Source of the DNA: Craterostigma plantagineum
Taxonomy: Eukaryota; Streptophyta; Magnoliopsida; Lamiales; Linderniaceae
NCBI GenBank assembly: GCA_027422505.1
Contig: JAPQWV010000050.1
Span: 3,410,001-3,474,000 of the forward strand
Reading direction: 5' to 3'
DNA: 64,000 bases
The stretch's first letter is position 1, and each line of letters opens with the position of its first letter. The notes under the pieces are model-generated. The model saw nothing but the letters and a program-made list of their open reading frames with translations. It searched no databases and was not told where the DNA came from. The position numbers and the translations under genes are program-made. This document shows, piece after piece, positions 32,732-43,637 of the stretch.

Positions 32732-33649
32732 GTACTGTCAATTTGGCGGGGCGGGGCGGGCCTAAAAACTGGGGAACGCCCCGCGGCGTGCCAGGCCAGC
32801 CCGCCTGATATTTTTTTTCTATTTTATATTTTAATTTAAAATATTTATTTACTAATAATTTTTATTTAATTATGATATTTATTAAGAAATTATGAATAAA
32901 TATGATATTTATTATACATAATTAATAACATTAATTATATTTTAGTTTTATTTTCTATATTTAGTATTTCTTTTCATTATAATATATTTATTTAATAAAT
33001 TATATATTTACAATAATGGCGGGCCGGCCGCGGGCTAGCGCGCCAAGCTCGCGGCCTGCGCGGGCTGGCCCGCTTAGGCCCGCCTCCTGGCGGGCATGAA
33101 AAAGCTCAGCCCAACCAGGGTTTTAATGACCGTACCGGGCCGGTCTGTTTGGGCCGGAAAACCGCTGACCGGCCCAAAATACGGTTCGGGCCCGGTCCGG
33201 TCCAATTGTTTAATTAAAAAAAAAACTATGAAAAGCTTAATCCAATAAGAAGTAAGCTAATGGGCCGACTAATTCTCGGCCCAAATGTTGATTTTTTTAT
33301 AAATTAGCATAAATTTTGATATTATTTTTAATTGTTTATTATTTAAAGTTAATTTTGATAAAAAAAAATAAATTTAAGGTTAATAAAATATTTTTTTAAA
33401 AGGTGTATAACACCATATTCAGCTATGTATGATAGCAACATTCCCTACTAAAAATAAAAATAATCATTGTACTTATTTTAATATATTTTTAAATTTTTAA
33501 ATACACGGGTTTTGTTCCGGTTTTATTCCGATTAAACCACTAAATTTTACGGACCGGTTCGAAAACCCGGTTTCATAACCTTGAGCCCAACCCGCCACTT
33601 CAGCGGGGCGGGGCGGCCCGCGGGCAGCGGGCCACTTTGACAGCTCTAC
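32732..33649. mobile_element. hAT-type MITE with GC-rich arms, interrupted by a second hAT MITE
   Basis: The ends ACTGTCAATTTGGCGGGGCG and CGGGCCACTTTGACAGCTCT are inverted, and a 9-bp flank TGTTTTGTA is repeated at 32723-32731 and 33650-33658. GGCGGGCC-type arms enclose an AT-rich centre. A 468-bp insertion (33117-33584) splits the right arm; without it the element is about 440 bp. Confidence 0.8.
33117..33584. mobile_element. Nested hAT-type MITE, 468 bp
   Basis: Exact 8-bp target duplication GCCCAACC at 33109-33116 and 33585-33592. The ends AGGGTTTTAATGACCG and CCGGTTTCATAACCTTGA are imperfect inverted repeats, with GGGCCGG and CCGGTTCG motifs inside. Confidence 0.82.
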
Positions 33650-33730
33650 TGTTTTGTAATATAACACGTTCAAAAATTCGATTTAAGGCATCAATGTAGT
33701 CCGTGCCAAAATTAAGTGGGATGCACTAAA

Positions 33731-33817
33731 GGCCCACCTATATGTGGGCTATCTAAAGCCCAAAATCTTCAAAGCCCTAGCTTCTTCCTATAAATTATTG
33801 TTCATCATAAACCCTAG
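33731..33817 (+). promoter_or_regulatory. snoRNA-cluster promoter: Site II elements, TATA box, telo-box
   Basis: GGCCCA (33731), TGGGCT (33745) and AGCCCA (33758) are Site II-like. TATAAATT is at 33789-33796 and the telo-box AAACCCTAG at 33809-33817. Telo-boxes with Site II motifs are typical of plant snoRNA and ribosomal-protein promoters, and no protein gene follows. Confidence 0.65.
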
Positions 33818-34054
33818 TTCAGATAGCCTTCAATCACTGTGGTCTTTCTTGTTTTCTTTCACAATTGTGGTGAATACGATTGCTTTTCGACAATTCGCAA
33901 TATCCTAAGCAGTTTTCTTCTATAAAGCTCGGATCTTTTGCAGATCGTTTCCTCTGGTGCAATTCTTTCGGTATAAAATTACTTCTTCGTATTGCTATGG
34001 ATTAATTTGATCAGCGCTGCTTTGTTTTTGCCAGTTGGGTTACCTTAAACGTTC

Positions 34055-34148
34055 TTGCAAATGATGATAAAACAGACAGGGACATCAGACCCCTTCATTC
34101 ATGGGGGGGAAAAGATGACTTGGTCTAATGGGAATCTCTCTGATGCAA
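34055..34148 (+). ncRNA. Box C/D snoRNA, predicted double guide for 25S rRNA
   Basis: Terminal stem TTGCA/TGCAA, box C ATGATGA (34061-34067), C' near AGATGACT (34113-34120) and box D CTGA (34140-34143). The 10-nt guide next to box D (TGGGAATCTC) pairs with GAGATTCCCA, and the upstream guide AGACAGGGACA pairs with TGTCCCTGTCT. From memory these lie side by side in plant 25S rRNA (GAGATTCCCAC, then TGTCCCTGTCTAC). The fifth base before box D would target an A in GAGATT. Box D' is degenerate. Confidence 0.75.
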
Positions 34149-34207
34149 TAATTCAGTATTTGCTATGGATATAATTACTTATCTTTGTTTGATATCGATG
34201 AACTTTT

Positions 34208-34271
34208 GTGCCGATGATGGTGTTAAATATACTTTGAGCTTACACTGTGAAAAGAATGGAGTCTGAGGCAC
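34208..34271 (+). ncRNA. Box C/D snoRNA, target not recognised
   Basis: Perfect terminal stem GTGCC/GGCAC, box C-like ATGATGG (34214-34220) and box D CTGA (34263-34266), 64 nt. The guide next to box D is AGAATGGAGT; I could not place its target. Confidence 0.6.
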
Positions 34272-34750
34272 CTCAATCAAACCATTTTCTCACTATCTAC
34301 TTGCGTTTGTCCAAATGTGCCTCTTTGAGTAGCCATATGAACAGCTTTACGCAGATTTCATAGCAGGCTTAGTTAGGAGGCCAAGATTGAAACTTTTTTC
34401 CAAGTTGATTCTTTATCATCTTGAAAAATCAGAGGCCTTTTGAGTGGATCGATTTTGCTTACATGTCAACTTTCCTCCAAGCAGCCTCGTACATTAACAT
34501 TCTTGACTGATCAATCTCTTCATATTTTGCCTCTCGAATAACAAAATGGTTTTTGGGCTTTTAAAGAGCTTAAAGATCAACCATATTGTTCAGACAGGGG
34601 CAAATAACAACATGAATATGTTTGAGGGTAGGGAACACAATAACATTAATTTCATGTTCCATTACCTAGTTATTTTCTGACATCTATCTAATTGTTTCCA
34701 TTGCAATCATTTGAATATGCTGATAAAGCTGCGCCTTGAGTTTGTTTATA

Positions 34751-34806
34751 GTGATAGGATGCTTCCTGAGATCAGCTATACGAACGCTTATGATCGGTTT
34801 TTCTGA
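34751..34806 (+). ncRNA. Possible box C/D snoRNA, weak
   Basis: C-like GTGATAG, D' CTGA (34766-34769), C'-like TATGATC (34790-34796) and D CTGA (34803-34806), in the right place between better snoRNAs. It lacks a convincing terminal stem. Confidence 0.3.
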
Positions 34807-34878
34807 CCAAGTGTGGCACTTTTTATTACTTAGCCTCATTTTTGTCTAGACCTGATACATCTTTCCCTGTTTGAAAAA

Positions 34879-34962
34879 ATGGGCAGATGATGATTTGTTA
34901 TGTTGTAACGCTTATTACACCGTGAAGCTTTTACAATCGAGCTTTTTAAAACTGATGCCCAT
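34879..34962 (+). ncRNA. Box C/D snoRNA, predicted guide for 18S rRNA UUAAAAAGCUCG
   Basis: Perfect 7-bp terminal stem ATGGGCA/TGCCCAT, box C ATGATGA (34887-34893) and box D CTGA (34952-34955). The guide CGAGCTTTTTAA is complementary over 12 nt to the conserved 18S segment TTAAAAAGCTCG. The fifth base before box D selects the first A of the A run, the site guided by snR47/U36-type snoRNAs as I recall. Confidence 0.8.
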
Positions 34963-35184
34963 CAACTGTCTTTGATCGTTCTTTGCTGCGAATTGGAATA
35001 TGTACCCGAATGCCATAGGTATAGGCAAGCGTTTCAAAGTCTTACGTAAAACCCGATTGGGAATCATGTTTGGACTTTCGATTTTTATTATGCTTGTCGT
35101 TAGCTAAGGTATTCTGGCGCATAAGCCTTTGAGCAGTCGAGGAATATAGACACAATTGTGAAATATATCGGAGATGCTTGGAAT

Positions 35185-35278
35185 TTTGCCAGTGATGTAA
35201 TATGCAAATGCATGGAATTTTTCCAGAGATTTATTCGATGAGGGTTCTTTTTGCGATTGTCACTACCTCTGAGGCAAA
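35185..35278 (+). ncRNA. Box C/D snoRNA, predicted guide for 18S rRNA AGGUAGUGACAAU
   Basis: Perfect terminal stem TTTGCC/GGCAAA, box C-like GTGATGT (35192-35198) and box D CTGA (35269-35272). The guide ATTGTCACTACCT next to box D is complementary over 13 nt to 18S AGGTAGTGACAAT. The fifth base selects the A of GGUA, the position I associate with snR87/U16-type guides. Confidence 0.82.
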
Positions 35279-35940
35279 GTTCTATGTAAATTGGATATTT
35301 GTTTCAATGAAGCTTATAGATTTTTTAATTGAATCGCTTGTTATGTGGTCTTAAATGCTTTTTTCATGCTGCCACTGCCCTACGAGTACACTCGTTACAA
35401 AGAAGTATGATGTCTTGAGTTTTTAATTTTATATTCTTGTCTACTGGTAAGATACTATTAAAATAGTTTTCGAAATCAATGTTCATGATTAATTTAAGTA
35501 TAACCAACATATCACTAATCTTAACTATGCTAAATTAAAATTATAATTTGTCTAGGATAGGGATTCAAATTAATTGAATTTATTTTTTCATTCGAAAATT
35601 CAATATCAAATTCGAAAAAAATATTTTATTCGAGTTGAATAATTTTGAAATACAAATACATTATGACAATATTCGATTCTGAGTAATGTACTATATAAAT
35701 TTTAAATAATATAATACATTATAAATCCTTGTAATTAAATTCATTATGAAATGCCTAAAACATATAGAGCCCAAATTAAAAGCTCAAATGTAAAAGAAAT
35801 TATTTTCGGAATTATGGTAGATTTTTGTTTCGTAAGATACCAATGCTATGTTCTGCGAAGATTTTTATGCTGTAATTGTATAATTTGTTCATTAGGTAGT
35901 TTTGGTTTTATTGTTCTAAAAAAAAGATTTTGTAAAAAAA
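35279..35940. other. AT-rich intergenic DNA after the snoRNA cluster
   Basis: No further snoRNA could be supported. Confidence 0.45.
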
Positions 35941-36290
35941 TTTATTCGATTTGATAATATACGAAAATAAACGAATACAAATAGAATATATTCGACTCGA
36001 TTCAATTTTGCAACCTTAGTCTAATTCGACTCGATTCAATTTTGCAACCTTAGTCTAGAAAAATTTAGTTTTATGGTAACATATAAAGTACTGAACTATA
36101 ATAATAAAAAATTTATTCGATTTGATAATATACGAAAATAAACGAATACAAATAGAATATATTCGACTCGATTCAATTTTGCAACCTTAGTCTAGAAATT
36201 TTTATTCGACTCGATTCAATTTTGCAACCTTAGTCTAGAAAAATATGGTAACGATATAAAGTACTGAACTATAATAATAATAAAAAATTA
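35941..36290. repeat. Local tandem duplication, about 171 bp
   Basis: TTTATTCGATTTGATAATAT begins both copies (35941 and 36112). Each copy carries a shorter motif (TTCGACTCGATTCAATTTTG...) twice and ends with AGTACTGAACTATAATAATA. Confidence 0.8.
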
Positions 36291-37292
36291 ATCGTTTTCT
36301 TTGAAAGGATACAAATTGGTTTCGTTTCACGTGGTAAGACCAAAATCTTTAGAATTAAAGAGAAAATATAACTAGAAATACAAAATTAGTAACGCTACTT
36401 TTATGTCGATGGATAGCTACACTAAACATAGTGCAATATTATTTATCAACACACAGCAGTAATGATCGACCATCTGTTGTTTTCTAGAATTTTTTTATTT
36501 TAATATAAAGTGCTTTTGAAAAGATGATTTGGATGGAGACATATTCGAGTATCCATCAATTTTGTTTGCGATGGAATCTCAACGTAATCGTTCTCTATTA
36601 TTTAAAATTCACTATTATAGACCAAAACTCATTTATAAGACAAAAATCGACAGCATATCTGAATAAGCCGACCCTCAATAAAGTGTCGTAGGGCCACCAA
36701 TTGTACCCATTTTGAACATCCTCGTCAGATCCACGCTAGCATTTGAATTTTATAATTAGGAATATATTAACATAAGCATCTTTTCAATATATCCAATATT
36801 GTCTTGAATCTGTCTATTGTTCATATCTCAATTTGTACAAGTATAGGTATTATTTATTATATAGAAATAGAACCATTGTATGGTCAAAACACACCAACTC
36901 AAGTAATATTATCGTCCATCAAATTTGAATCCACCGATCTTTTTCTAATTTCTGACCGAGTTTTTAGGCAAGTTCATTGGGTTCAAATTATATTTGTGGG
37001 GAAAATTATAAATTTGGGATACAATGATAATAATTATTTATAAAGAAATGAGACATAATAAAGGAACGATTCATTCCCTTCAACCTTAGGTTGTAAAATT
37101 TCACATCTTAAAAGCCTAAGCTGCCATTGTCGATCAAGGACAGCAAATAAATGGATACAAAGAACTACAAATTATATACGAAAACGCCTAACAAGAAAAT
37201 GGGATGAGAAAAAAAGAAGCCAAATACCAAAAAAAAAACATAATAAATGATGAAAAAGGGACAAATGATTCCTATTGTTTTCCATCTCCAAA
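36291..37292. other. AT-rich intergenic DNA
   Basis: No gene recognised. The right end holds the 3' UTR of the ACHT gene on the minus strand. Confidence 0.45.
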
Positions 37293-38299
37293 TTAAGCGA
37301 TGGCGACCATTGAAGCATTTCCCTCTTCGCTCAACTTTGTCACCAAACCATTCGAAGCCAAAGCAAGCAATTCAGATTCTTCTAAGCCCTTCGCCGAGCA
37401 GCCTAAATTCAATTCATCCGTCCCATATTTCGCCAAAGCATCTTTGAATTTCTTGATCTTCACAAGAAATTTCAAAAAAATCAGCAAAAGAATGACCTTT
37501 TTTTTTCAATTATTGATCAAGATATTACATCTCTTCTAACTTACTGTAGCGTTAGTGCAGCTGAAGCTACAGAGCTTCCCTTTATCTCCTCTATACATTC
37601 TAAAGAATGGCAATACGTGTACATTCAAAGCACTGCACATAGCCTTGTGTTCTTCATAGTTGACCTTGAGAAACAGAGCATTTGGGTTCGACTCGGCTAG
37701 TTGACAGATCTAAAGGTGGAATTTTTATGATAGTAAGTGAACATTGAGTTGATTTAAATTCTGGGAAATTGATTACTTCGCATGATTAATCATTTACCTT
37801 GGGATGCAATGCTTTGCAACCACCACAGCCAGGGGAATAGAAGTCAATGATGGCTAATCTGTTTCCAGCGCCTGATAAAGCGTTGACTAGTTCTTCAGCT
37901 GATTCAATCTCTAACATGTTTGGTTTTAGGGTTTTTTCCCACCATCTCATAGATCTTGGGATGCAAAGAGACGACTGTGCCTGAAATACAGAGAGAAGAA
38001 GAACCCATGGAATAAAAGCTAAGAACTTGGTCATAAACTAAGGTTAGAAAAGAACAAGAGAAAGTACTTACATTGATTGGTTCTAATTGGGGAGCTTTGA
38101 TGGGCGAGCGAGCGAAAGATTTCTTGTCAGATAAATGAAGGGTTTTGCCTAAGGAGCAATCTTTTGCATCTAATTCCTTGAACTGAAGAGTTTCCATTGA
38201 TGAGATGACGTTAGAGGATGATTTAACAACCCTTTTGTTCGTAATAACATCGCTTGAAGGCCCAGAAACTGAAAACCCAGGATTCAAGCAACAAGACAT
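37293..38299 (-). CDS. ACHT: Atypical Cys/His-rich thioredoxin (ACHT; thioredoxin-like 1), chloroplast-type, 246 aa
   Basis: Minus-strand gene with four exons: 38299-38072, 37980-37798, 37709-37545 and 37457-37293, all GT-AG and all phase 0. An N-terminal region of about 90 residues, rich in Ser/Lys, fits a plastid transit peptide. The thioredoxin fold follows from MRWWEKTLKP. The redox site is CGGC in SPGCGGCKALHPK, the ACHT variant of WCGPC. VNYEEHK, VHVLPFF and CSFSCTNAT are further family signatures, and KGLEE..LLALA is the C-terminal ACHT block. ACHT proteins act in thylakoid redox signalling and oxidise targets such as 2-Cys peroxiredoxin and AGPase small subunit. It is closer to the ACHT3/4/5 group than to ACHT1/2, from memory. 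Length is a little below Arabidopsis relatives. Confidence 0.93.
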
Positions 38300-39339
38300 T
38301 TCTTCAAGATTTGAACTTTCTTACAATTTGCAGAGAACCTTTAATGAATCGAAAGAAAAAGCCCTCACACGAAGAAGATGGGTTTTGAGAAATCTTGATC
38401 TTTTATTTTCCTTCAAATTCGAAAAGAAAAAGAAAAAGGCTAAAGCTTGTGTTCCTTTGTTGAACGCAAGGGTTTTGTGAAAGAATCGAAACAGAAAAGT
38501 CATGAGCTCTGAAGCGTTCTTAAAAGAGGAAGAAGGTAGGTGGGGTCCAATTATTTTGCTCTTATCCATATGTTTTCTTTCACTTTATTGCCTTTTCATT
38601 TTTCTGATGGTATTTTCCGAAAATTAAGGTAATGGATAAAAAACGGATAAAATGGAAGAAAAGCAAGATTGTACAGATGTATCTGGGATTTTTAGCATGA
38701 TTCTGTATTTTCAAATTTAAAGTGGATTAATTTAAATTATTAATAGCTTTTAATGATTTTGTCTTTACCACCGTACCGGCGTTGTTTGTTAGGTGTTTAA
38801 GGTAGTTTTTGGATTATAATATGTGGATTCACCGCGTAAAGAAAAATACTACTACTGCCTATAATAATAGTAAATAATAAGTAACAAAATATTGAGATCT
38901 GACAATAAATAAATAAATGTTTGTGGATAAGTCATATTATTATTCTTGTCGTCAAGTAGAGAACGTGGGAAAATCGGAATCCATGTGTTCAAACCAATGT
39001 GCTGCATTGCAATTACATGTATGAAAGAAATCGAATTCAATGAGTGATGTCAGTTTATCTTTAAAATTACATTATTTATTCACTATACTCTTCCTTTTTT
39101 TTTAAATACTTTTTAATGATGCCAACCATCACGTAGTTTCACATTCCTGAAACCTTTCACTCGTATAATGCATGAAAATTCTATTGAAATCAGTTTGCTC
39201 GACTTTATTATAAGTGTCTTGAGATCATTAATTAATGTCACGGTTGAAATTATTAGTGCAGGTATTATATGCTTGGGCAACTAGGGAACCACTTGATAAA
39301 ATATTAATTGTATAATTTAGTCCAATGTTCTAACGTGAC
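38300..39339. other. Intergenic DNA between ACHT and tRNA-Ile
   Basis: Promoter and 5' UTR of the minus-strand ACHT gene lie in the first few hundred bases. Nothing else seen. Confidence 0.45.
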
Positions 39340-39413
39340 GGCCTATTAGCTCAGTTGGTTAGAGCGTCGTGCTAATAACGCGAAGGTCACAGGTTCGAGA
39401 CCTGTATGGGCCA
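39340..39413 (+). tRNA. tRNA-Ile(AAU)
   Basis: 74 nt with a full cloverleaf. The acceptor stem GGCCTAT/ATGGGCC has one T-G wobble. The D arm contains AGCTCAGTTGGTTAGAGC, anticodon AAT is at 39374-39376 in loop CTAATAA, and the T arm is ACAGG-TTCGAGA-CCTGT. A TTTTT run follows as a Pol III terminator. Confidence 0.95.
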
Positions 39414-39901
39414 CTTTTTATTTTATTTTATTTTTTTCTGAAAAAATAAAATGGGCCGTAAATAGAAGCTCAAATAAAAATAGCTATGTTTTTTAAGTAA
39501 ACTAATAGATCGTGAGCGAAAGGATGTATGGCCCAAGTAGCTTTATCTCAATCGTTTTAGCTAGCCCATGGTTTATGTGAAATCATTCATTAGAAATGTT
39601 GGCCAATTTTCAAAATTTATTTATAAAAAGGATAATGCTATGTTTTGAACGTCACTATTATAATATGTAATATCAAATATGGATCAAAAAGCATTCTGGC
39701 ATACTCTATTTATAATTGGAATATTTGGACAAATAATTAAATTCACTTTCAATTATATGTGCTTTATAATTGGTTGAGTATATTCAATAGTTCAACTTAT
39801 GCAATATCAAAATTGACTATTACACTCTTGTATGTTATAGTGGACTTCTATTATTTCCATATTAGTTTTACCTATTATATTTTATCCGGTATGCTGACTT
39901 A
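39414..39901. other. AT-rich intergenic DNA
   Basis: Nothing recognised after the tRNA terminator. Confidence 0.45.
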
Positions 39902-40457
39902 GAGCATCTCCAACCCATAACATAATAATACATGTAATTTTACAAAATAATTGCTACAATGTTTTCACTCCAATCCAAAACTCTATGCTCTGCACTAATT
40001 TTTACTCTAACATATTAACTCTATTTTACACTAATAACAAATACGTATATATTACTATCAGGATTGACGTATTAAACTTTATATTATAAAGATTAAAAAG
40101 TCAATATATTATCATTATTAATATTTAAAAATTAAATAATATTAACATATTATTTAATTATTGTGTTATTAACTTAAAAGGAAAATATCAATAATTAAAA
40201 GAAAATTAATATTATTTTTACTTTTAATATTGTTATAAGAAAATATCAAATATTTATAAATAAAATATATTTTATCAAATAAAATATAAATAAATAGAAA
40301 CTACAACTCTATTTTTGTGTTGAAAATTATGTGTACTTTAGAATTAGAGTTTATATGCTAATCAACACAATAGTGTTAACTATAGACTCCTACTGAAATA
40401 AAGACGTACTCTATTTTTGTGATTTATACAAAAATAAAATACTTGTTGGAGATGCTC
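39902..40457. mobile_element. MITE with GAGCATCTCCAAC ends
   Basis: GAGCATCTCCAAC (39902-39914) and GTTGGAGATGCTC (40445-40457) are perfect 13-bp inverted repeats around an AT-rich, non-coding centre. This terminus is widespread in plant MITEs. No clean target duplication. Confidence 0.7.
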
Positions 40458-41418
40458 GGACTAATACGAATATTTTTTTTTTAAGTTATGCTTTAGAGGA
40501 AATAAATAGAGCTCAAGTTAAAGTTGACAATAAATTTTAAACTTTATTAATCATCTGCATTATAGACAAGGAAAATTACAATAATTATCCTTGTGTCATG
40601 GATGCACTTTATTCTCAATTTTAATTTGGGAAAATTTAAGCAAATGCAATATTCCAATTTAAACCATGTCTAAGTACATCTTTTCAATCAACCCCAAATT
40701 TCAATACAAATCTAATCATTTAATCCCTTCTCTAGAAATCATTTCACGTTGAAAGTTGGAAAACACAGAAAGTCAAACAACATCAAGTGTCTATTTCAGG
40801 CACAATGAACAATTCATGTAACTCCACATGTCATATTTTGGACTCAATAACATGAGATTTTACAGTCTGTCTGCCCAATCCCTAAGCCCTTTAGCATAAA
40901 GATTAAAGTAGTTTTTAACTTATCAAAAATAAAAAAACATTAGATCACAACTTTAAAAAATTTTCATCAATATTTTTTATAATATCAATGCCTTATTACA
41001 TAATTTCGCCGAATCGGGTCCGAAAAAACGATAGCGATTTGCGTAATTCGTGTGCGATTACGCCGAATGAAAAAAATAAAGAACGAAAGAAGAAGCTTTT
41101 AACAATCTCGGTCGATATTATTACAGAAAAAAAAATACGATCGACGCTTCAATTAATACGTAATCTGTCAGAAAAGTTCGAGCGTTACTACTCGGACACT
41201 ATACATATAAACGAGGTCGAAGCCAGCCTCGATCATCAATAATCGAAAATTTTAAGGCGGAAATCCTATCAAATTTCGAAGAAATAATTTCTTCAAGCAC
41301 AACAACAAATCCCAGGAAAGCTTTGATCTCACACATCTCCTTCAATTTTCTCCGTAAACGCATTGCGAAAGTAAAACAACACACACAATCAATCAACTCA
41401 TCGAACGCCTTTCATCAC
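40458..41418. other. Upstream region of the NAC gene
   Basis: AT-rich. An 84-codon open frame (40988-41242) and an in-frame upstream ATG (41323) exist but have no family support. The region is probably promoter and 5' UTR. Confidence 0.45.
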
Positions 41419-42602
41419 ATGGAAAACAGCTCAAAATCATCAGCCAATCAACAACTTCCATTGGAATTTCATCTACCTGCGGGTTTTCGATTCCACCCTA
41501 CAGACGAAGAACTGATCAACCATTACCTTACGAAGAAAGTCCTCTTGGCAAATTTCTCCACCATAGCCATTGCAGAGGTGGACATGAACAAGGTTGAGCC
41601 TTGGGAATTGCCATGTAAGAAGCAGCAAATTGCTCAAATACTCTGTTTCTTTCTCTATTACAACTTTACACTCTCCTTGTGTTTCAGGGAAGGCTAAACT
41701 CGGAGAAAAGGAATGGTACTTCTTCTGCGTAAGAGACAAGAAATACACACACGGGCTAAGAACGAATCGAGCCACGCACAGCGGCTATTGGAAGGCGACC
41801 GGGAAAGACAAAGAGATCTTCGATTTCGCCAGGAAATCAGTTTCGGGGATGAAGAAGACACTGGTTTTCTACATGGGTCAGGCACCGAAAAGTGAAAAGA
41901 CAAATTGGATCTGCCATGAGTACAGATTAGAGGGCAGAAACTTGCCCAAACGTGAAAAGGTGACCCACTTTTTTCTTTGATTCAATTTCTCAATCTCAAC
42001 AGGGCTGGGCTTTAGATCTCAAATTCGATCACTTGGTGTATTATGATTTTTTGAAGGGCGATTGGGTTATAAGCAAGGTGTTTCAAAAGGCAAGTGGTGG
42101 GAATAGAGTAAATATATGTGGGCTCACACAAACGACGACTGAATATTCAGTTCCGCCATTAATGCAAGCTCCGCCGATGCAGATAAACGTGCCCTGCTTC
42201 TCCGCCGTTAATGCTCCTGAAGAAATCCGTGGTGATTTTACCATCAATAACAATAACAGCGATGGTAATAACAATGAGATTGTGCTTGCCCAGACGAACC
42301 CTAATCCAATTGAAGATCCACCTTCGCCATTGACGCAGCAGTTCAACGAACTCCCCGATATAATCGAGGGATTTGATGCTCAATTTCCTTCTTCTGTGAC
42401 TGATTGCGAAATCCAATTTGGGAATTATCAAGATTATGATTACAATCAGGGTTTGATTATGGATGGAGGTGGAGAAATGCTTAGTATTTCAGCTGATGTA
42501 AGGACTGAGGATCCATTGCTTGGTGGTGGTGATTTATATGGTGGGATTTTGGGGGGTTTGAAAAGGATTCGGGGAAACGATGAAGGATTAAAAGGGGAGT
42601 GA
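41419..42602 (+). CDS. NAC transcription factor with a miR164 site, 337 aa
   Basis: Nuclear transcription factor. Exons are 41419-41614, 41688-41959 and 42057-42602 (GT-AG; phases 1 and 0, the usual NAC gene layout). The NAC domain has subdomain [21 protein letters not shown] ([18 protein letters not shown] across intron 1), C ([20 protein letters not shown]), D ([11 protein letters not shown]...GMKKTLVFY) and E ([10 protein letters not shown]...VISKVFQK), through about residue 160. The divergent C-terminal half is acidic with a poly-Asn stretch. It encodes VPCFS from a sequence matching miR164, placing the gene among miR164-regulated NACs (CUC1/2, NAC1, NAC100, ORE1), which set organ boundaries, lateral roots or senescence. 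Which one is uncertain. An in-frame ATG at 41323 would add 32 residues without NAC homology, so 41419 is preferred. Confidence 0.93.
42184..42204 (+). promoter_or_regulatory. miR164 target site in the NAC coding sequence
   Basis: ACGTGCCCTGCTTCTCC (42187-42203) matches the remembered miR164 complement over 17 consecutive bases and is flanked by mismatches. It encodes the NVPCFS stretch. Cleavage would be expected between the bases pairing with miRNA positions 10 and 11. Confidence 0.82.
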
Positions 42603-43269
42603 ATTGGTTAATCTTATTATAGTGATGGGTTTAAAGTGAAAATAAAGAGAATAAATAAATCGTAGAGATGGCTATTTGTTTCGTAATTGTTGTTCATGTG
42701 AGTAAGAGTTTTATAGGGTACATTAGGTTGATATTTATGTGTGATGATGATTGGTATAGGATTGTCGTGTAATAAAATATAAGGCGTATGTTGGTGGTTT
42801 GTTGTCTTAATATATACTTTTTTATACTATTTTTTGTTGAGAGGTATTCCGTAAGATTTTATAGCCATTGATGTTAGTTTTGTCTTTCCCTTGCATAAGA
42901 TTACATTGTTTTTCTTACATATTATTTAGTCCCATATCATGTGTAAGTATTTACACAAAACTGACATAGAAAAAAACAACACCATACCTAGTTTTAGAAT
43001 AAAATAACTAAAGCTCTAGCGCGTAAAAAGCCTTCCAAGTTTGATTTGGGAAACAACTCAAAAGTTTAAAAATAATCATTTTTGGATCGATATCGATACC
43101 GATCAATTAAACCCATATGGGATCGAATTATCGATTTGGCTTTTTTATTTCCTCAAATAAGTGCATTGACTCGACTAATCACATAGTGAACCAAATACTA
43201 CAAAGCTCTCGGCCATATTTTGCTATTGTATTACATAAGTGCATTGTCTCGTGCAAGAATGAAATCATG
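42603..43269. other. 3' flank of the NAC gene
   Basis: AATAAA-like signals lie near 42640 and 42771. Otherwise no feature before the Copia element. Confidence 0.5.
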
Positions 43270-43274
43270 AACAT

Positions 43275-43451
43275 TGTTGAAGAAAATGGGGACTAGTAGA
43301 GTAAATTAGGGAATAAGTTTCTAACGGTCTTATTTCCAACGGTAATATTTTTGCCTATATATTGACTATCATTTGTACGATTAAAAACAACAAGATACGA
43401 AATACGAGCATTCTCTTTTTATCTCTATATCTATATTATGGAAAAATAACA
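43275..43451 (+). repeat. 5' LTR of the Copia element
   Basis: TGTTGAAG...AATAACA, 177 bp. TATA-like CCTATATATT is present. Confidence 0.9.
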
Positions 43452-43637
43452 TGGTATCAGAGCAGGGAATGCAGAAACACCGATAGCTCTAATATTAGGG
43501 CTCTTTGAGGGAACCCATTTGCTCTCGGCGCAGCCGCACTCTGTTTCTTGATGGCTAGGATCGGTGCGGCCATTATCTAGAGGAACGGAGAGATGTAGGT
43601 GTCTGGTGATGGGAATTTTTGATATATCAGAGTTATC

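Noticed and set aside
34290..34700. Possible H/ACA snoRNAs between the C/D units (stems near 34304-34352, 34380-34440, 34626-34668)
   Set aside because: Stems exist, but hinge and ACA boxes could not be placed at the right distances.
40988..41242. 84-codon ORF upstream of the NAC gene
   Set aside because: No family resemblance; lies where promoter and 5' UTR are expected.
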